DNA of 64,000 bases from Streptococcus sanguinis (GCF_003943735.1 NZ_RJMV01000005.1:2295-66294); one strand, 5' to 3'; positions 20,201-28,750 are shown, counted from the stretch's first letter. Notes: generated by a model from the sequence alone, not told the origin. A program made the numbers and translations.

Positions 20201-20898
20201 TAGGCTAGTCCTCCTTCCTTAGAGCTATCAGATGAGATGACACCGTCACGAATGACAATCTGCCGTTTGGCATAGGCAGCAATCTCAGGCTCGTGGGTTA
20301 CCATGATAATGGTTTTCCCTTCTCGATTGAGCTCAGTTAGGAGCTCCATAATCTGCTCACCAGTCTTGGTATCCAGGGCCCCCGTCGGTTCGTCAGCCAG
20401 AATCAGAGAAGGATTATTGACCAAAGCACGCGCAATGGCAACCCGCTGCTTCTGTCCACCAGAAAGCTCTGAAGGCAGATGATGCATCCGCGTGTCCAAC
20501 TCCACCTTGGTCAGAAACTGCTCGGCCAAGGACTTGCGTTTAGACTGACCGACACCTGCATAGATCAAGGGCAGTTCCACATTTTGCAAGGCGTTGAGCT
20601 TAGACAAGAGAAAGAACTGCTGGAAGACAAAGCCAATTTGCTTATTTCGAACCTTGGCCAGCTTCTTATCACCTAGCTTAGCAACTTCTTCGCTTCCTAG
20701 ATGGTATTCACCAGTGGTCGGACGATCCAGCATCCCAATGATATTCATCAGAGTAGACTTACCAGATCCAGACGGTCCCATGATGGCAACAAACTCACCC
20801 TCTTCAACCTCCAGACTGATGTCTTTTAATACCTGCAGTTCCTGGTCTCCATTGCGATAGCTCTTATTAATATTTTTTAACTCAATTAGCTTCTTCAT
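20200..20898 (-). CDS. MacB/YknY-type ABC ATPase
   Basis: 232 aa, a complete LolD/MacB-type nucleotide-binding domain. Walker A GPSGSGKSTLMN is near 40-51, Q-loop FVFQQFFLL near 90, signature LSGGQKQRVAIARALV near 143, Walker B LILADEPTGALD near 163 and H-loop MVTHEPEIA near 200. It powers the exporter formed with the permease downstream and the adaptor upstream. It overlaps the adaptor gene by 17 bp and the permease by 1 bp. Confidence 0.94.
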   Translation of the reverse strand: MKKLIELKNINKSYRNGDQELQVLKDISLEVEEGEFVAIMGPSGSGKSTLMNIIGMLDRPTTGEYHLGSEEVAKLGDKKLAKVRNKQIGFVFQQFFLLSKLNALQNVELPLIYAGVGQSKRKSLAEQFLTKVELDTRMHHLPSELSGGQKQRVAIARALVNNPSLILADEPTGALDTKTGEQIMELLTELNREGKTIIMVTHEPEIAAYAKRQIVIRDGVISSDSSKEGGLA

Positions 20899-22045
20899 AA
20901 GATTTCACCTCTTGACCGTCTTTCAAGCTATCTGTCGGATTGATGATAACTTTACTATCCTTTGTCAAACCAGATGAGATTTCTTGATTTTCAGCATCAG
21001 CATTTCCGAGCGTTACTTCTGTCTTCTTGGCAACTCCTTTTTCCAGGACCCAAACATAGTTCTTGTCTCCGTCCATTACCACACTGCTGACTGGCACAAT
21101 GAGTCCCTGAGTATTGTTTTTAACTTCAATGTTGACAGAGAAACCTTGCTTGAGTTCACCAATCTCACTGGTAATGTCAATTGTAAATGGATATTTGGAA
21201 CCTGAAGCTGTTCCGCTACCACCTGTTCCAGACGGTTGAGCTGCTGCCTGCTGGCCGTCTTTCGGATAGTTGGAAATGTAGCTGATTTTACCAGTCCATT
21301 TTTTATCTGGGTAAACTTTTGATGTAATGGTCACTTCTTGACCGACAGACAAGTTAGCCAGATTGTATTCGGATAATTCACCCTTAATCTGCAGATTTCC
21401 ATTGCTGACAATGTGAACCAAGGTTTGAGTGGCACCAGTTGTTGATTTTGAAACATCACGGTTAACTTCTACGACCGTACCATCTGCTGTGCTGGTCACT
21501 GTCAAGGCATTGAGAGTAGCTTGTGCTTTATTCATATTATCAACTGCATCAGCCCGAGCATCGCGCAGGTCAGCTGCCTGAGACTCTACAGAACGCTGAG
21601 CCTGAGCTTCAGACGCACCATCTGCTTCTTCGTCGCCAGTCGTATTTACAGTCACACCATTGGTCTGCAAGTCATGCAATTGACGATCAGCTTTGCTAAC
21701 CGCCCGAGCAGCCGCATCATAAGCAGCCTGAGCCTCTGCACTTTTATAAGTAACCAATGCTTGACCGGCTGTCACTTGGTCACCGACATTGACCAGTACA
21801 TTTTCCAAGTCACCTTTGGTGCTGTCATAGTAGATGTACTGCTCGTTGCTGGCTGTGACATTTCCTGTCAGTAAGACTGAAGAAGCCACTGAGCCTTCCT
21901 TGGCCTTCTGAACCAGAGGAGTCGTGTCGACAGGCATCTCAGAAGGATTCCCTCCGTTTAGAAACATGAAGAGAATTGCTCCTGCAACAACTGCAATCGT
22001 AGCTCCAATAATGCTAAATAATTGCCATTTCTTTAACTTTTTCAT
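20882..22045 (-). CDS. HlyD/MacA-type membrane-fusion adaptor (YknX-like)
   Basis: 387 aa. The N-terminal membrane anchor is at about 10-29. A biotinyl-lipoyl half-motif region (VNVGDQVTAGQALVTY near 85-100), an alpha-helical hairpin rich in Ala, Gln and Asp (about 108-180) and beta-barrel domains with a Gly/Ser loop near 272-285 follow. It links the MacB-like permease to the wall side in Gram-positives. First gene of the operon, with Shine-Dalgarno GAGGAGG. An extended -10 (TGTGATATAAT) lies about 50 bases upstream on the minus strand. Confidence 0.9.
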   Translation of the reverse strand: MKKLKKWQLFSIIGATIAVVAGAILFMFLNGGNPSEMPVDTTPLVQKAKEGSVASSVLLTGNVTASNEQYIYYDSTKGDLENVLVNVGDQVTAGQALVTYKSAEAQAAYDAAARAVSKADRQLHDLQTNGVTVNTTGDEEADGASEAQAQRSVESQAADLRDARADAVDNMNKAQATLNALTVTSTADGTVVEVNRDVSKSTTGATQTLVHIVSNGNLQIKGELSEYNLANLSVGQEVTITSKVYPDKKWTGKISYISNYPKDGQQAAAQPSGTGGSGTASGSKYPFTIDITSEIGELKQGFSVNIEVKNNTQGLIVPVSSVVMDGDKNYVWVLEKGVAKKTEVTLGNADAENQEISSGLTKDSKVIINPTDSLKDGQEVKSYEEAN

Positions 22046-22255
22046 CTTTTTTCCTCCTCTTGATGAAAACGATTTTCTTTTGTTATATTATATCACAAGG
22101 CTATCATAATTCTTCTAAAAAAAATTTACAGTTTTTCACAAATGGTTGCTATTTTATCTCAGATAGTCACTCCTCTCAAATCCGTAGCAGATTTTTGCAT
22201 TCACTTGCTAAAAAAGGTACAATTACCTCATATAATAGAAGGAGATTCTAACAAG

Positions 22256-23605
22256 ATGAAAGAATTTGATATGATTGCTATTGGCGGTGGCAGCGGGGGA
22301 ATTGCTACCATGAATCGGGCCGGCGAATACGGTGCCAAGGTTGCCGTTATTGAAGAAAAGAAACTAGGTGGCACCTGTGTCAATGTCGGCTGTGTCCCAA
22401 AGAAGATTATGTGGTACGGAGCTCAAATAGCTGAAGCTATCCATCATTATGGACCAGACTACGGCTTTACCTCTGATAATCATGCTTTTGATTTTGCTAC
22501 TCTTCGGAAAAATCGAGAAGCTTATATTGACAGAGCACGTTCGTCCTACGATGGTAGCTTCAAGCGCAATGGTGTTGAGCTGATCGAAGGCCGTGCCCGT
22601 TTTGTGGATGCAAATACTGTCCAAGTCAACGGTGAGCTTATTCGCGCCAAGCATATCGTTATCGCAACAGGTGCTCATGCTGCTATTCCAAATATCCCTG
22701 GCGCAGGTTACGGAGAAACTTCCGATGATGTCTTCGCTTGGGAAGAGTTACCTGAATCTGTTGCCATTGTCGGAGCAGGCTATATAGCAGTTGAGCTAGC
22801 CGGAGTGCTCCATGCTCTAGGAGTTAAAACAGACCTTTTTGTTCGTAAGGATCGACCGCTGCGCAACTTTGACAGCTATCTGATTGACGGTCTGCTCCAA
22901 GAAATGGAAAACTCTGGGCTCCAGCTTCATACCCATAAGATTCCGCAAAAGCTTGAAAAACTTACTGATGGTCAGCTCAAGCTCTATTTTGAAGATGGCA
23001 GCAGCCACACAGCCCAGCATGTTATTTGGGCCATCGGCCGTAAGCCAAATGTTCAAGACCTCAATCTGGAAGCAGCTGGCGTAACTCTCAATGAACGTGG
23101 CTTCATCGCTGTCGATGAGTACCAAAACACTGTGGTTCCAGGTATCTATGCTCTAGGCGATGTAACAGGTGAAAAAGAATTAACTCCTGTTGCTATCAAG
23201 GCTGGACGAACTCTGTCTGAGCGTCTTTTCAATGGTAAAACAAATGCTAAAATGGACTACTCAACTATTCCAACTGTTGTCTTCTCCCATCCCGCTATTG
23301 GGACAGTCGGCCTGACTGAGGTAGAGGCTATCAAGACTTATGGAGCAGAAAATATTCACGTTTACACATCTAGCTTCACATCCATGTACTCTGCTGTCAC
23401 CCAACACCGCCAACAGGCCAAGTTCAAGCTCATCACTGCCGGTGAGGATGAAAAGGTCATTGGCCTGCACGGCATTGGCTACGGAGTAGACGAGATGATT
23501 CAAGGCTTTGCTGTTGCTATGAAGATGGGCGCTACCAAGGCTGACTTTGATGCTACAGTTGCTATTCACCCGACTGGCTCCGAAGAGTTCGTGACCATGC
23601 GATAA
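22256..23605 (+). CDS. gor: Glutathione-disulfide reductase
   Basis: 449 aa from the ATG at 22256, which follows GAAGGAG (22238-22244); upstream in-frame codons lack family sequence. This flavoprotein reduces glutathione disulfide with NADPH. FAD-binding GGGSGG is near 11-16, the redox-active pair is in [13 protein letters not shown] near 40-52, NADPH-binding [11 protein letters not shown] near 173, and the interface catalytic HPTGSEE near 437. It probably supports the peroxidase at 13.5 kb. The same gor/MacAB-like neighbourhood occurs in pneumococcus. Confidence 0.96.
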   Translation: MKEFDMIAIGGGSGGIATMNRAGEYGAKVAVIEEKKLGGTCVNVGCVPKKIMWYGAQIAEAIHHYGPDYGFTSDNHAFDFATLRKNREAYIDRARSSYDGSFKRNGVELIEGRARFVDANTVQVNGELIRAKHIVIATGAHAAIPNIPGAGYGETSDDVFAWEELPESVAIVGAGYIAVELAGVLHALGVKTDLFVRKDRPLRNFDSYLIDGLLQEMENSGLQLHTHKIPQKLEKLTDGQLKLYFEDGSSHTAQHVIWAIGRKPNVQDLNLEAAGVTLNERGFIAVDEYQNTVVPGIYALGDVTGEKELTPVAIKAGRTLSERLFNGKTNAKMDYSTIPTVVFSHPAIGTVGLTEVEAIKTYGAENIHVYTSSFTSMYSAVTQHRQQAKFKLITAGEDEKVIGLHGIGYGVDEMIQGFAVAMKMGATKADFDATVAIHPTGSEEFVTMR

Positions 23606-23621
23606 AAAATTCAAAATCAGA

Positions 23622-23648
23622 AGAGGTTTGGTATTCCAGCCTCTTTTT
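23622..23648 (+). terminator. Terminator of gor
   Basis: AGAGG/CCTCT stem with inner TGG/CCA, followed by TTTTT. Confidence 0.75.
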
Positions 23649-23716
23649 GACTTCTGCTACCATTTTATAATAAAGATGATGACCGTTCCATAACCTAATC
23701 TTTCATTTTACAGACG

Positions 23717-23814
23717 AATCTTACATTTTTGTAAGATTGTAAATTTTAGCTATTTCAGGTTCATTTGACTTTCCTTTCAAATATCAGTCTAATGAAAGAA
23801 AGTCAGATTTTTTT
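23717..23814 (+). other. Two extra hairpins between convergent genes
   Basis: The 354-bp gap 23606-23959 holds the gor terminator, the cyclase terminator and two further structures. The first is a 9-bp hairpin (AATCTTACA 23717-23725, TGTAAGATT 23730-23738). The second is a 12-bp stem with one bulge (23767-23779 with 23793-23804), followed by AGATTTTTTT like a plus-strand terminator. I could not find a convincing promoter for a small RNA. No ORF is supported here. Confidence 0.5.
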
Positions 23815-23924
23815 CAGACCATAGACTACTGCATCACTATTTTAAAGGGTAAATTGTCAAATATCCATCAAGAAATTCCAAAAATTATAAAAAGCAATCT
23901 ATTTATTAGTTATTATATGAGACA

Positions 23925-23955
23925 AGGAGCCTGAAATGAAACCTCAGACTCCTTT
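23925..23955 (-). terminator. Terminator of the cyclase-family gene
   Basis: GGAGCCTGA/TCAGACTCC arms (one G-T pair); on the minus strand the stem follows the gene's stop codon directly. Confidence 0.75.
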
Positions 23956-23959
23956 TTCA

Positions 23960-24691
23960 TTATGGTAAAATAGCTACAGCCCTCACTGGTGAACCGCTGG
24001 CCTGATGCCAGTTTGGAAAGCTGATCGAGATGAGAGCACCCTTAGCCGGCAGCTGATCCAGATTGGTCATAACTTCCAGCTGGTAAATGTCCTGCTCCAA
24101 AAGATAATATTCATTGAGTAGTCCATGCTCCGCTGTGGGAATACCCGCATCTGTATCAAAAGTTTCGTGGCCTACCGCCTTGACACCACGCTCATGGATA
24201 AGAAACTCTAGAGCATCCTGTCCCCACCCAGGAGTATGCTGAACCTCCTGATCATCCAGATTTCGCATGGCAGATTGACTTGGCCAACGCTTGGACCAAT
24301 CTGAGCGAAAGGCAACAAATGTTCCTGGCTCAATTCTCCCGTGCTCCGCTTCAAAATCTAAAATATCCTGCTTGCCCAGAATAAAGTCTGGATTCTCTGC
24401 TACTTCCTTAGACTTATCAATAACTACCAAAGGCAGAAAAAGATCTTTTAGCTCAATCTCTTCCAACCAGCGACCACCCTCCACAAAGTGAATCGGAGCA
24501 TCAATATGAGTCCCGTACTGGCCAACTACAGAAAACTGCTGAACATGAAAACCATCTTTCAAAGTGAAAATATCCTTTTTCTCCAAGGCAGGCAGAGCGG
24601 GAAAATGCGGACTATCTTCCTTGATCTGATGGGACAAGTTGACCCATTTTTTCTCCTGTAGTTTCTGATAAATTTTTAATAAATCTGTCAT
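23960..24691 (-). CDS. Cyclase family metal-dependent hydrolase (kynurenine formamidase-like)
   Basis: 243 aa from the ATG at 24691 (MTDLLKIYQK), chosen for GGAGAAGG just upstream; a longer in-frame extension lacks a ribosome site. The cyclase/KynB-like metal-binding signature is QYGTHIDAPIHF near 75-86, followed by DWSKRW near 130 and GHETFDTDAGIP near 175. The family includes kynurenine formamidases and polyketide cyclases. No tryptophan catabolism genes are nearby, so the substrate is unknown. Monocistronic. Confidence 0.87.
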   Translation of the reverse strand: MTDLLKIYQKLQEKKWVNLSHQIKEDSPHFPALPALEKKDIFTLKDGFHVQQFSVVGQYGTHIDAPIHFVEGGRWLEEIELKDLFLPLVVIDKSKEVAENPDFILGKQDILDFEAEHGRIEPGTFVAFRSDWSKRWPSQSAMRNLDDQEVQHTPGWGQDALEFLIHERGVKAVGHETFDTDAGIPTAEHGLLNEYYLLEQDIYQLEVMTNLDQLPAKGALISISFPNWHQASGSPVRAVAILP

Positions 24692-24951
24692 AGCCTTCTC
24701 CAATCTAGTCAGTCTTGCTTTGGAAAGATGTTGATTACGCACCCACACCTCTAGCAAAAACTCTTATTTACTTTTGCATTATTATATCAATCAAAGTGTG
24801 CTGCTGCAATTCTTTATAGCTCTTTTAGATAATCCTTTTTTATTGATAAGAATATAGTTTGAAGCTATAGCTAATTTTTCTAATGAAACCTATTCAAACA
24901 TTGAAAATTTTGATATGATAGAACAAAGCAATCCAGAAACGAGGAAAACAG

Positions 24952-25059
24952 ATGAGTAAAACGAAAAAGCTTCTTGCAGCCTTGGGTATTCTTTTCTTTA
25001 ATATTTTTGGTCTTATCGCCTTCTTTGTCTTGCTTATCAGAAGCAAGAAACGAAAATAA
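24952..25059 (+). CDS. Small hydrophobic peptide (35 aa)
   Basis: ATG preceded by GAGG at 8 bases, and by an extended -10 promoter (TGATATGAT, near 24912). The peptide has a basic N-terminus (MSKTKK), one hydrophobic segment of about 22 residues and a basic end (RSKKRK), so it should span or lie on the membrane. It is not a member of a family I recognise. It lies directly upstream of the bioY pair, and the bioY duplication unit begins at its stop codon. Confidence 0.6.
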   Translation: MSKTKKLLAALGILFFNIFGLIAFFVLLIRSKKRK

Positions 25060-25099
25060 GAATCTGTCTGTATATTTGTCTCGTCCGATTAAGAAGGAC

Positions 25100-25128
25100 T
25101 TGACTTTTTTTTATTTAGCTTTTAAAAT
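25100..25128 (+). promoter_or_regulatory. Promoter of bioY copy 1
   Basis: TTGACT (25100-25105), a 17-bp spacer and TAAAAT (25123-25128). No classical BirA operator is recognisable in the leader. Confidence 0.8.
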
Positions 25129-25162
25129 AGTTACCATAAAAATAAAAAGAGGTTTACTATTT

Positions 25163-25708
25163 ATGAACAAGAACAAAGCATTTCTTCTTGCCCTCCCAGC
25201 TATCGGAGCTGCTTTCCTAGCAGTCCTGTCCCAATTTACTATTTCCATCGGCCCCATTCCCATCACGCTACAGACTTTTGTTATCGGCTTAATTGCGACG
25301 ATTTTCAAACCTCGCGAAGCGGTTTTGTCAGTCATTATTTATCTATTGCTGGGAGCTATTGGTCTGCCGGTCTTTGCTGGAGGAAGCGGTGGTTTTCAGG
25401 CTCTCTTTGGCCCTAGCGCCGGCTATCTCTGGTTCTTCTTACCCTTTTCGTTTGTGACATCCAGTCTGACTCATAAGGACAGTACTTTCTATATGATTTT
25501 TATAGCCAATGTATTGGGTGCCGCTCTCGTCTTTGTCGGTGGTATCTTAGGGCTGCAGTTTTTTGGAGGACTTGATTTCTCTAAGTCAGTAGAGGTTGGC
25601 CTAACTCCTTTTATCCTGCCTGGATTGATAAAAATTATTGCCATCACCATTATCAGCATCCCTATTTTTAAGAGTCTGAAATTTCATCCCTACTTTTCAG
25701 AGAAATAA
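25163..25708 (+). CDS. bioY: Biotin ECF transporter S component BioY, copy 1
   Basis: 181 aa from the ATG at 25163, after AGAGG. BioY is the membrane substrate-binding protein for biotin, used with a shared ECF energising module encoded elsewhere. Six membrane segments are predicted, with family motifs ITLQTFVIGL near 34, AVLSVIIYLLLGAIGLPVFAGGSGG split around 53-77, and FGPSAGYLW near 82. In this copy the C-terminal motif reads PFILPGLIK, lacking the Asp that copy 2 keeps (PFILPDLLK) and that BioY proteins normally have. ANVLGAAL also replaces ANVLGDAL. This copy may be diverging in function. Confidence 0.92.
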   Translation: MNKNKAFLLALPAIGAAFLAVLSQFTISIGPIPITLQTFVIGLIATIFKPREAVLSVIIYLLLGAIGLPVFAGGSGGFQALFGPSAGYLWFFLPFSFVTSSLTHKDSTFYMIFIANVLGAALVFVGGILGLQFFGGLDFSKSVEVGLTPFILPGLIKIIAITIISIPIFKSLKFHPYFSEK

Positions 25709-25748
25709 GAATCTGTCTGTATAATTGTCTCGTCCGATTAAGAAGGAC

Positions 25749-25777
25749 TTGACTTTTTTTTATTTAGCTTTTAAAAT
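25749..25777 (+). promoter_or_regulatory. Promoter of bioY copy 2
   Basis: TTGACT (25749-25754), a 17-bp spacer and TAAAAT (25772-25777), a duplicate of the promoter before copy 1. Confidence 0.8.
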
Positions 25778-25811
25778 AGTTACCATAAAATCAAAAAGAG
25801 GTTTACTATTT

Positions 25812-26357
25812 ATGAACAAGAACAAAGCTTTTCTTCTTGCCCTCCCAGCTATCGGAGCTGCTTTCCTAGCTGTCCTATCCCAGTTAACTATTTCCATTGG
25901 TCCCGTTCCCATTACGTTGCAGACTTTTGCTGTCGGTTTGATTGCGACAATTTTCAAACCTCGCGAAGCGGTTTTATCAGTCTTTATTTATCTGCTGCTG
26001 GGAGCTATTGGCCTGCCGGTCTTTGCTGGAGGAAGCGGTGGTTTTCAGGCTCTCTTTGGCCCAAGCGCCGGATATCTCTGGTTCTACTTACTCTTTGCCC
26101 TTGTGACATCCAGTCTGAGCCACAAGGACAGTCCTTTCTATATGATTTTTATAGCCAATGTATTGGGTGACGCTCTCGTCTTTGTCGGTGGTATCCTAGG
26201 ACTGCATTTCTTGGGGGGGCTTGATTTCTCTAAGTCAGTCGCGGTTGGCCTGACTCCTTTTATCCTGCCTGACTTGCTAAAAATGATTGCTATCACCATT
26301 ATTAGCATCCCTATTTTTAAGAGTCTGAAATTCCATTCCTACTTTTCAGAGAAATAG
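25812..26357 (+). CDS. bioY: Biotin ECF transporter S component BioY, copy 2
   Basis: 181 aa, start by the same AGAGG context as copy 1. It carries the conserved Asp in PFILPDLLK (near 156) and GD in ANVLGDAL (near 125), so it looks like the canonical functional biotin-binding S component. It ends in a bidirectional terminator shared with ydbC on the other strand. No bioMN or biotin synthesis genes lie nearby. Confidence 0.94.
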   Translation: MNKNKAFLLALPAIGAAFLAVLSQLTISIGPVPITLQTFAVGLIATIFKPREAVLSVFIYLLLGAIGLPVFAGGSGGFQALFGPSAGYLWFYLLFALVTSSLSHKDSPFYMIFIANVLGDALVFVGGILGLHFLGGLDFSKSVAVGLTPFILPDLLKMIAITIISIPIFKSLKFHSYFSEK

Positions 26358-26358
26358 A

Positions 26359-26391
26359 AAAAACTGATAGAGCTTTCTCTATCAGTTTTTA
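26359..26391. terminator. Bidirectional terminator between bioY copy 2 and ydbC
   Basis: A 13-bp stem (AAAACTGATAGAG, 26360-26372, with CTCTATCAGTTTT) and CTTT loop, flanked by A and T runs. It overlaps the 3' end of ydbC. Confidence 0.9.
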
Positions 26392-26594
26392 AATGCATCC
26401 ACGAGAATTTGGAATTCTTCATTAGAAAGGGTAATCCCCTTGCCCATTTTGCTGTGGTCTGGGCTCCAAGTCCGAATATCGTACTTAGCTGGTGCTCCGT
26501 TAAAGCTAACTCGGTTGAGTTCCTTGGTCCAGCCCTTGTCATTTTCAGATAGGACCAGAAGTTTTTCTTCGATTTCGAATGTAAATTCTGCCAT
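26382..26594 (-). CDS. YdbC-family PC4-like ssDNA-binding protein
   Basis: 70 aa with Shine-Dalgarno GAGGTG. It matches the YdbC family of Firmicutes, small PC4-fold proteins that bind single-stranded DNA and have been proposed to act in transcription or DNA maintenance. Seen: FEIEEKLLVLSENDKGWTKELN near 5-26 and KYDIRTWSPDHSKMGKGITL near 37-56. Monocistronic and convergent with bioY. The cellular role is not established. Confidence 0.85.
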   Translation of the reverse strand: MAEFTFEIEEKLLVLSENDKGWTKELNRVSFNGAPAKYDIRTWSPDHSKMGKGITLSNEEFQILVDAFKN

Positions 26595-26699
26595 ATTTCA
26601 CCTCTTGTTTTATTTTCCAACTAATAATTCGTAAAAGAATTTACAATTTAGGGAATTTTGTTATATAATATATTGTAACAAGTTATGGAGATTTTAGCT

Positions 26700-27041
26700 A
26701 TGAAAAAATATCTCGAAATGATTTTACAAAGAGCCAACGAATTTATCAGTGGCAAAAAGAATGAACAAGGACCAGAGGACAGCGGCCGCATCCTGCGTAC
26801 CATCGAGTTAGCTCTGCGTAAACAATCTGGTGTCCACGTTATCTTTCTGGATAAAAGCTTCACCGGCGACATTGTTAAATACGATCGCGAGCGCCAGCAG
26901 CTGATTATCAAAAATTTCAAGAAAAGTATGACCACTATTATCCGCGTGCAGGACATAAAGCGAATCAGTCTCGTACCCAATAATATCCGTGAAGCCCAAA
27001 AGAAAGACATTCGCATCACCAATCGTCGTTTCAAAAGATAA
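26700..27041 (+). CDS. Basic protein of unknown function (113 aa)
   Basis: Start taken at the ATG at 26700, with GGAG 9 bases upstream; an earlier in-frame ATG (26685) overlaps that site. The protein is Lys/Arg-rich, with a helical N-terminus (MKKYLEMILQRANEF), a mid-region of short beta-type stretches (VHVIFLDKSFTGDIVKYD near 54-71, IRVQDIKRISLVP near 87) and a basic tail. The pattern resembles small RNA/DNA-binding beta folds such as YolD-like proteins, but I cannot assign it. A promoter TTTACA-N18-TATAAT lies at 26640-26669, and a long hairpin terminator follows. Confidence 0.72.
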   Translation: MKKYLEMILQRANEFISGKKNEQGPEDSGRILRTIELALRKQSGVHVIFLDKSFTGDIVKYDRERQQLIIKNFKKSMTTIIRVQDIKRISLVPNNIREAQKKDIRITNRRFKR

Positions 27042-27070
27042 CTCTTCCATCCAACTGGATGGAAGAGTTA
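27039..27070. terminator. Hairpin terminator, 15-bp perfect stem
   Basis: TAACTCTTCCATCCA pairs perfectly with TGGATGGAAGAGTTA. It sits between the convergent genes at 26700 and 27391 and overlaps the last codon of the CHY gene. Confidence 0.8.
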
Positions 27071-27391
27071 TTTATTTGTCTGAAAATAAATTGATCGATG
27101 CTTCTTACAGCCAGGGTTAAAGGAATGTTGACAGAAAGGGCAGGTATCCTCACAGCCAAGGTACTGAGAAATAGTCAGCTCAGTCCTGCAATGACCACAA
27201 AGAACTACTCGATCTTCTGAGCGACTCACAGGATAGGCTAGAAAAGCATGGTCTTCGTAGCGGTCATGACAGAGAAAGCAAGGATAGTATTTCTGACAAG
27301 CAAAGCACTTAAGAGCTATGACATCTCTCTCACTATGATAATGCTGGCAGCGAGTCTCCTCATCAAGAGTATCTCCGTAAACCTGAATCAT
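27068..27391 (-). CDS. CHY zinc-finger protein
   Basis: 107 aa. It carries the zf-CHY arrangement: TRCQHYHSERDVIALKC near 13-29, CQKYYPCFLCHDRYEDH near 32-48, then CGHC, CEDTCPFC and NPGCKKH near 92-98. It should bind two or three zinc ions. Bacterial stand-alone members have no firm function; related domains occur in ubiquitin ligases in eukaryotes. Adjacent genes do not clarify its job. Confidence 0.9.
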   Translation of the reverse strand: MIQVYGDTLDEETRCQHYHSERDVIALKCFACQKYYPCFLCHDRYEDHAFLAYPVSRSEDRVVLCGHCRTELTISQYLGCEDTCPFCQHSFNPGCKKHRSIYFQTNK

Positions 27392-27423
27392 GCTATTTCC
27401 TCTCTGATAACCTCAATTCATAA

Positions 27424-27451
27424 AGATGGCTTTTAGATTAAAAAGCCACCT
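27424..27451 (-). terminator. Candidate terminator of the first U32 gene
   Basis: On the minus strand GGTGGCTTTT pairs with AAAAGCCATC, followed by TTT only, 13 bases after the stop codon. Confidence 0.5.
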
Positions 27452-27463
27452 ATGAATATAAGA

Positions 27464-28750
27464 TTAAGCTCGGACGGTCACGCTAGTGCCATCTTCCTTA
27501 TAAAGATTAATCAAGCCTTCCTTTCGAGCCCGCACCATATCGCCAGCCTCTACAGGCTGCTCCAAGTGAATGGTCAGAAGCTCCATCGGATTAGGAGCCC
27601 GATCAATTTTGTTACCATCAGCATCACGAAGGTCTGTGATAAAGGTTTCAAAATGACGGAAGCCCGGTCCGTAAAACTCAACCTGATCGCCTTCATGGAT
27701 AACATTTCGCTGACGAATAGTCGCTGTCTGACTGTCTGCGTCATAGGCTACTACTTCTGCTACAAATTTGTATTCTGGAATCTTACGCCTCGCTCCGAAC
27801 AGCTGCTCATTCTCAGTTGGAGTATGATAGTAGAATCCTGTGGCCAATTCGCGTTGAGCAACCTTCCACATCTCATCAACCAAGTCCTGCTTGATAGCTT
27901 CAAACTTTTCAGGACTTTCTAGATAAGCATTTACAGCTGCTTTATAGCAGTTAGTCACCGTGGAAACGTAATGAATAGACTTCATCCGTCCCTCAATCTT
28001 CAAGCTATCCACTCCATTTTCAATCATGTCTGGTATGCGGTCAATCATGGACATATCAACTGCGGACATGGAAAATTCTTCCGGAACTTCCCCCTTCAAG
28101 CTCTTACGTTCTTGACCAAAGGGCATATCGTAGAGGTCATATTTCCAACGGCAGGATTGTGAGCAGCCTCCACGATTGGCATCGCGCATACTCATGTGGT
28201 TGGATAATGTACAGCGTCCAGAGTAGGAAATACACATTGCTCCATGAACAAAGGCTTCTATTTCAACATCAGTCCGTCGGCGAATTTCTGCCAGTTCAGC
28301 CATAGAAACTTCGCGAGCTAGAACAACGCGAGTTAGTCCTAGATTTTTCCAGAACTCCAGCGTTTCATAGTTGGTCGCACTGGCCTGAGTTGACAGATGG
28401 ATTTCCAGACCAGGTGCTTCTGATGCTGCAATAGCAATCAAAGCTGGATCTGAAACAATGACAGCGGCAATCCCGATGTCTCGCAAACGGCGGAACCACT
28501 CACCAGCTCCCTCTTCATTTCCCTCGTGCATGACCATATTGGCCGCGACATAGACCTTGGCACCATAACTAGCCGCAAAATGAACCCCTTCTTCCATCTG
28601 TTCAAAGGTAAAGTTCCCAGCCCGGCTGCGCAGACCATAGGCTTGTCCGCCAATAAAAACAGCATCTGCTCCATATCGAACAGCTACTTTTAGCTTTTCC
28701 AAAGTACCAGCAGGTGACAACACCTCTGGTCGTTTTAACTTTCTTGCCAT
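27464..28750 (-). CDS. trhP2: U32-family tRNA 5-hydroxyuridine biosynthesis protein TrhP2 (YrrO-like)
   Basis: 428 aa from the second ATG (28750), 6 bases after AGGAG; the first ATG at 28753 is possible. It is a peptidase-U32 family member. Seen: PEVLSPAGTLEKLKVAVRYGADAVFIGG near 8, the U32 signature EIEAFVHGAMCISYSGRCTLS near 164-184, and Fe-S type cysteines in NRGGCSQSCRWKY near 192. The B. subtilis homologue YrrO helps make 5-hydroxyuridine at tRNA position 34 from prephenate. It has its own promoter, separate from the related gene upstream. Confidence 0.88.
   Translation of the reverse strand: MARKLKRPEVLSPAGTLEKLKVAVRYGADAVFIGGQAYGLRSRAGNFTFEQMEEGVHFAASYGAKVYVAANMVMHEGNEEGAGEWFRRLRDIGIAAVIVSDPALIAIAASEAPGLEIHLSTQASATNYETLEFWKNLGLTRVVLAREVSMAELAEIRRRTDVEIEAFVHGAMCISYSGRCTLSNHMSMRDANRGGCSQSCRWKYDLYDMPFGQERKSLKGEVPEEFSMSAVDMSMIDRIPDMIENGVDSLKIEGRMKSIHYVSTVTNCYKAAVNAYLESPEKFEAIKQDLVDEMWKVAQRELATGFYYHTPTENEQLFGARRKIPEYKFVAEVVAYDADSQTATIRQRNVIHEGDQVEFYGPGFRHFETFITDLRDADGNKIDRAPNPMELLTIHLEQPVEAGDMVRARKEGLINLYKEDGTSVTVRA

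Larger units (their letters stand above)
25054..26351 (+). repeat. Tandem duplication of a 649-bp bioY unit
   Basis: Two adjacent copies (25054-25702 and 25703-26351), each beginning AAATAAG and holding the same promoter, leader and bioY gene. Non-coding parts differ at only a few bases, and the encoded proteins differ at about 19 of 181 residues by eye. Confidence 0.95.

Noticed and set aside
22063..22076. cre-like TGAAAACGATTTTC in the adaptor-gene leader
   Set aside because: The last two fixed positions of the consensus do not match, and the site lies in the transcribed leader, so support is weak.
23647..23671. Possible small-RNA promoter TTGACT ... TATAAT after gor
   Set aside because: Spacer of 13 bp is too short for a normal sigma-70 promoter.
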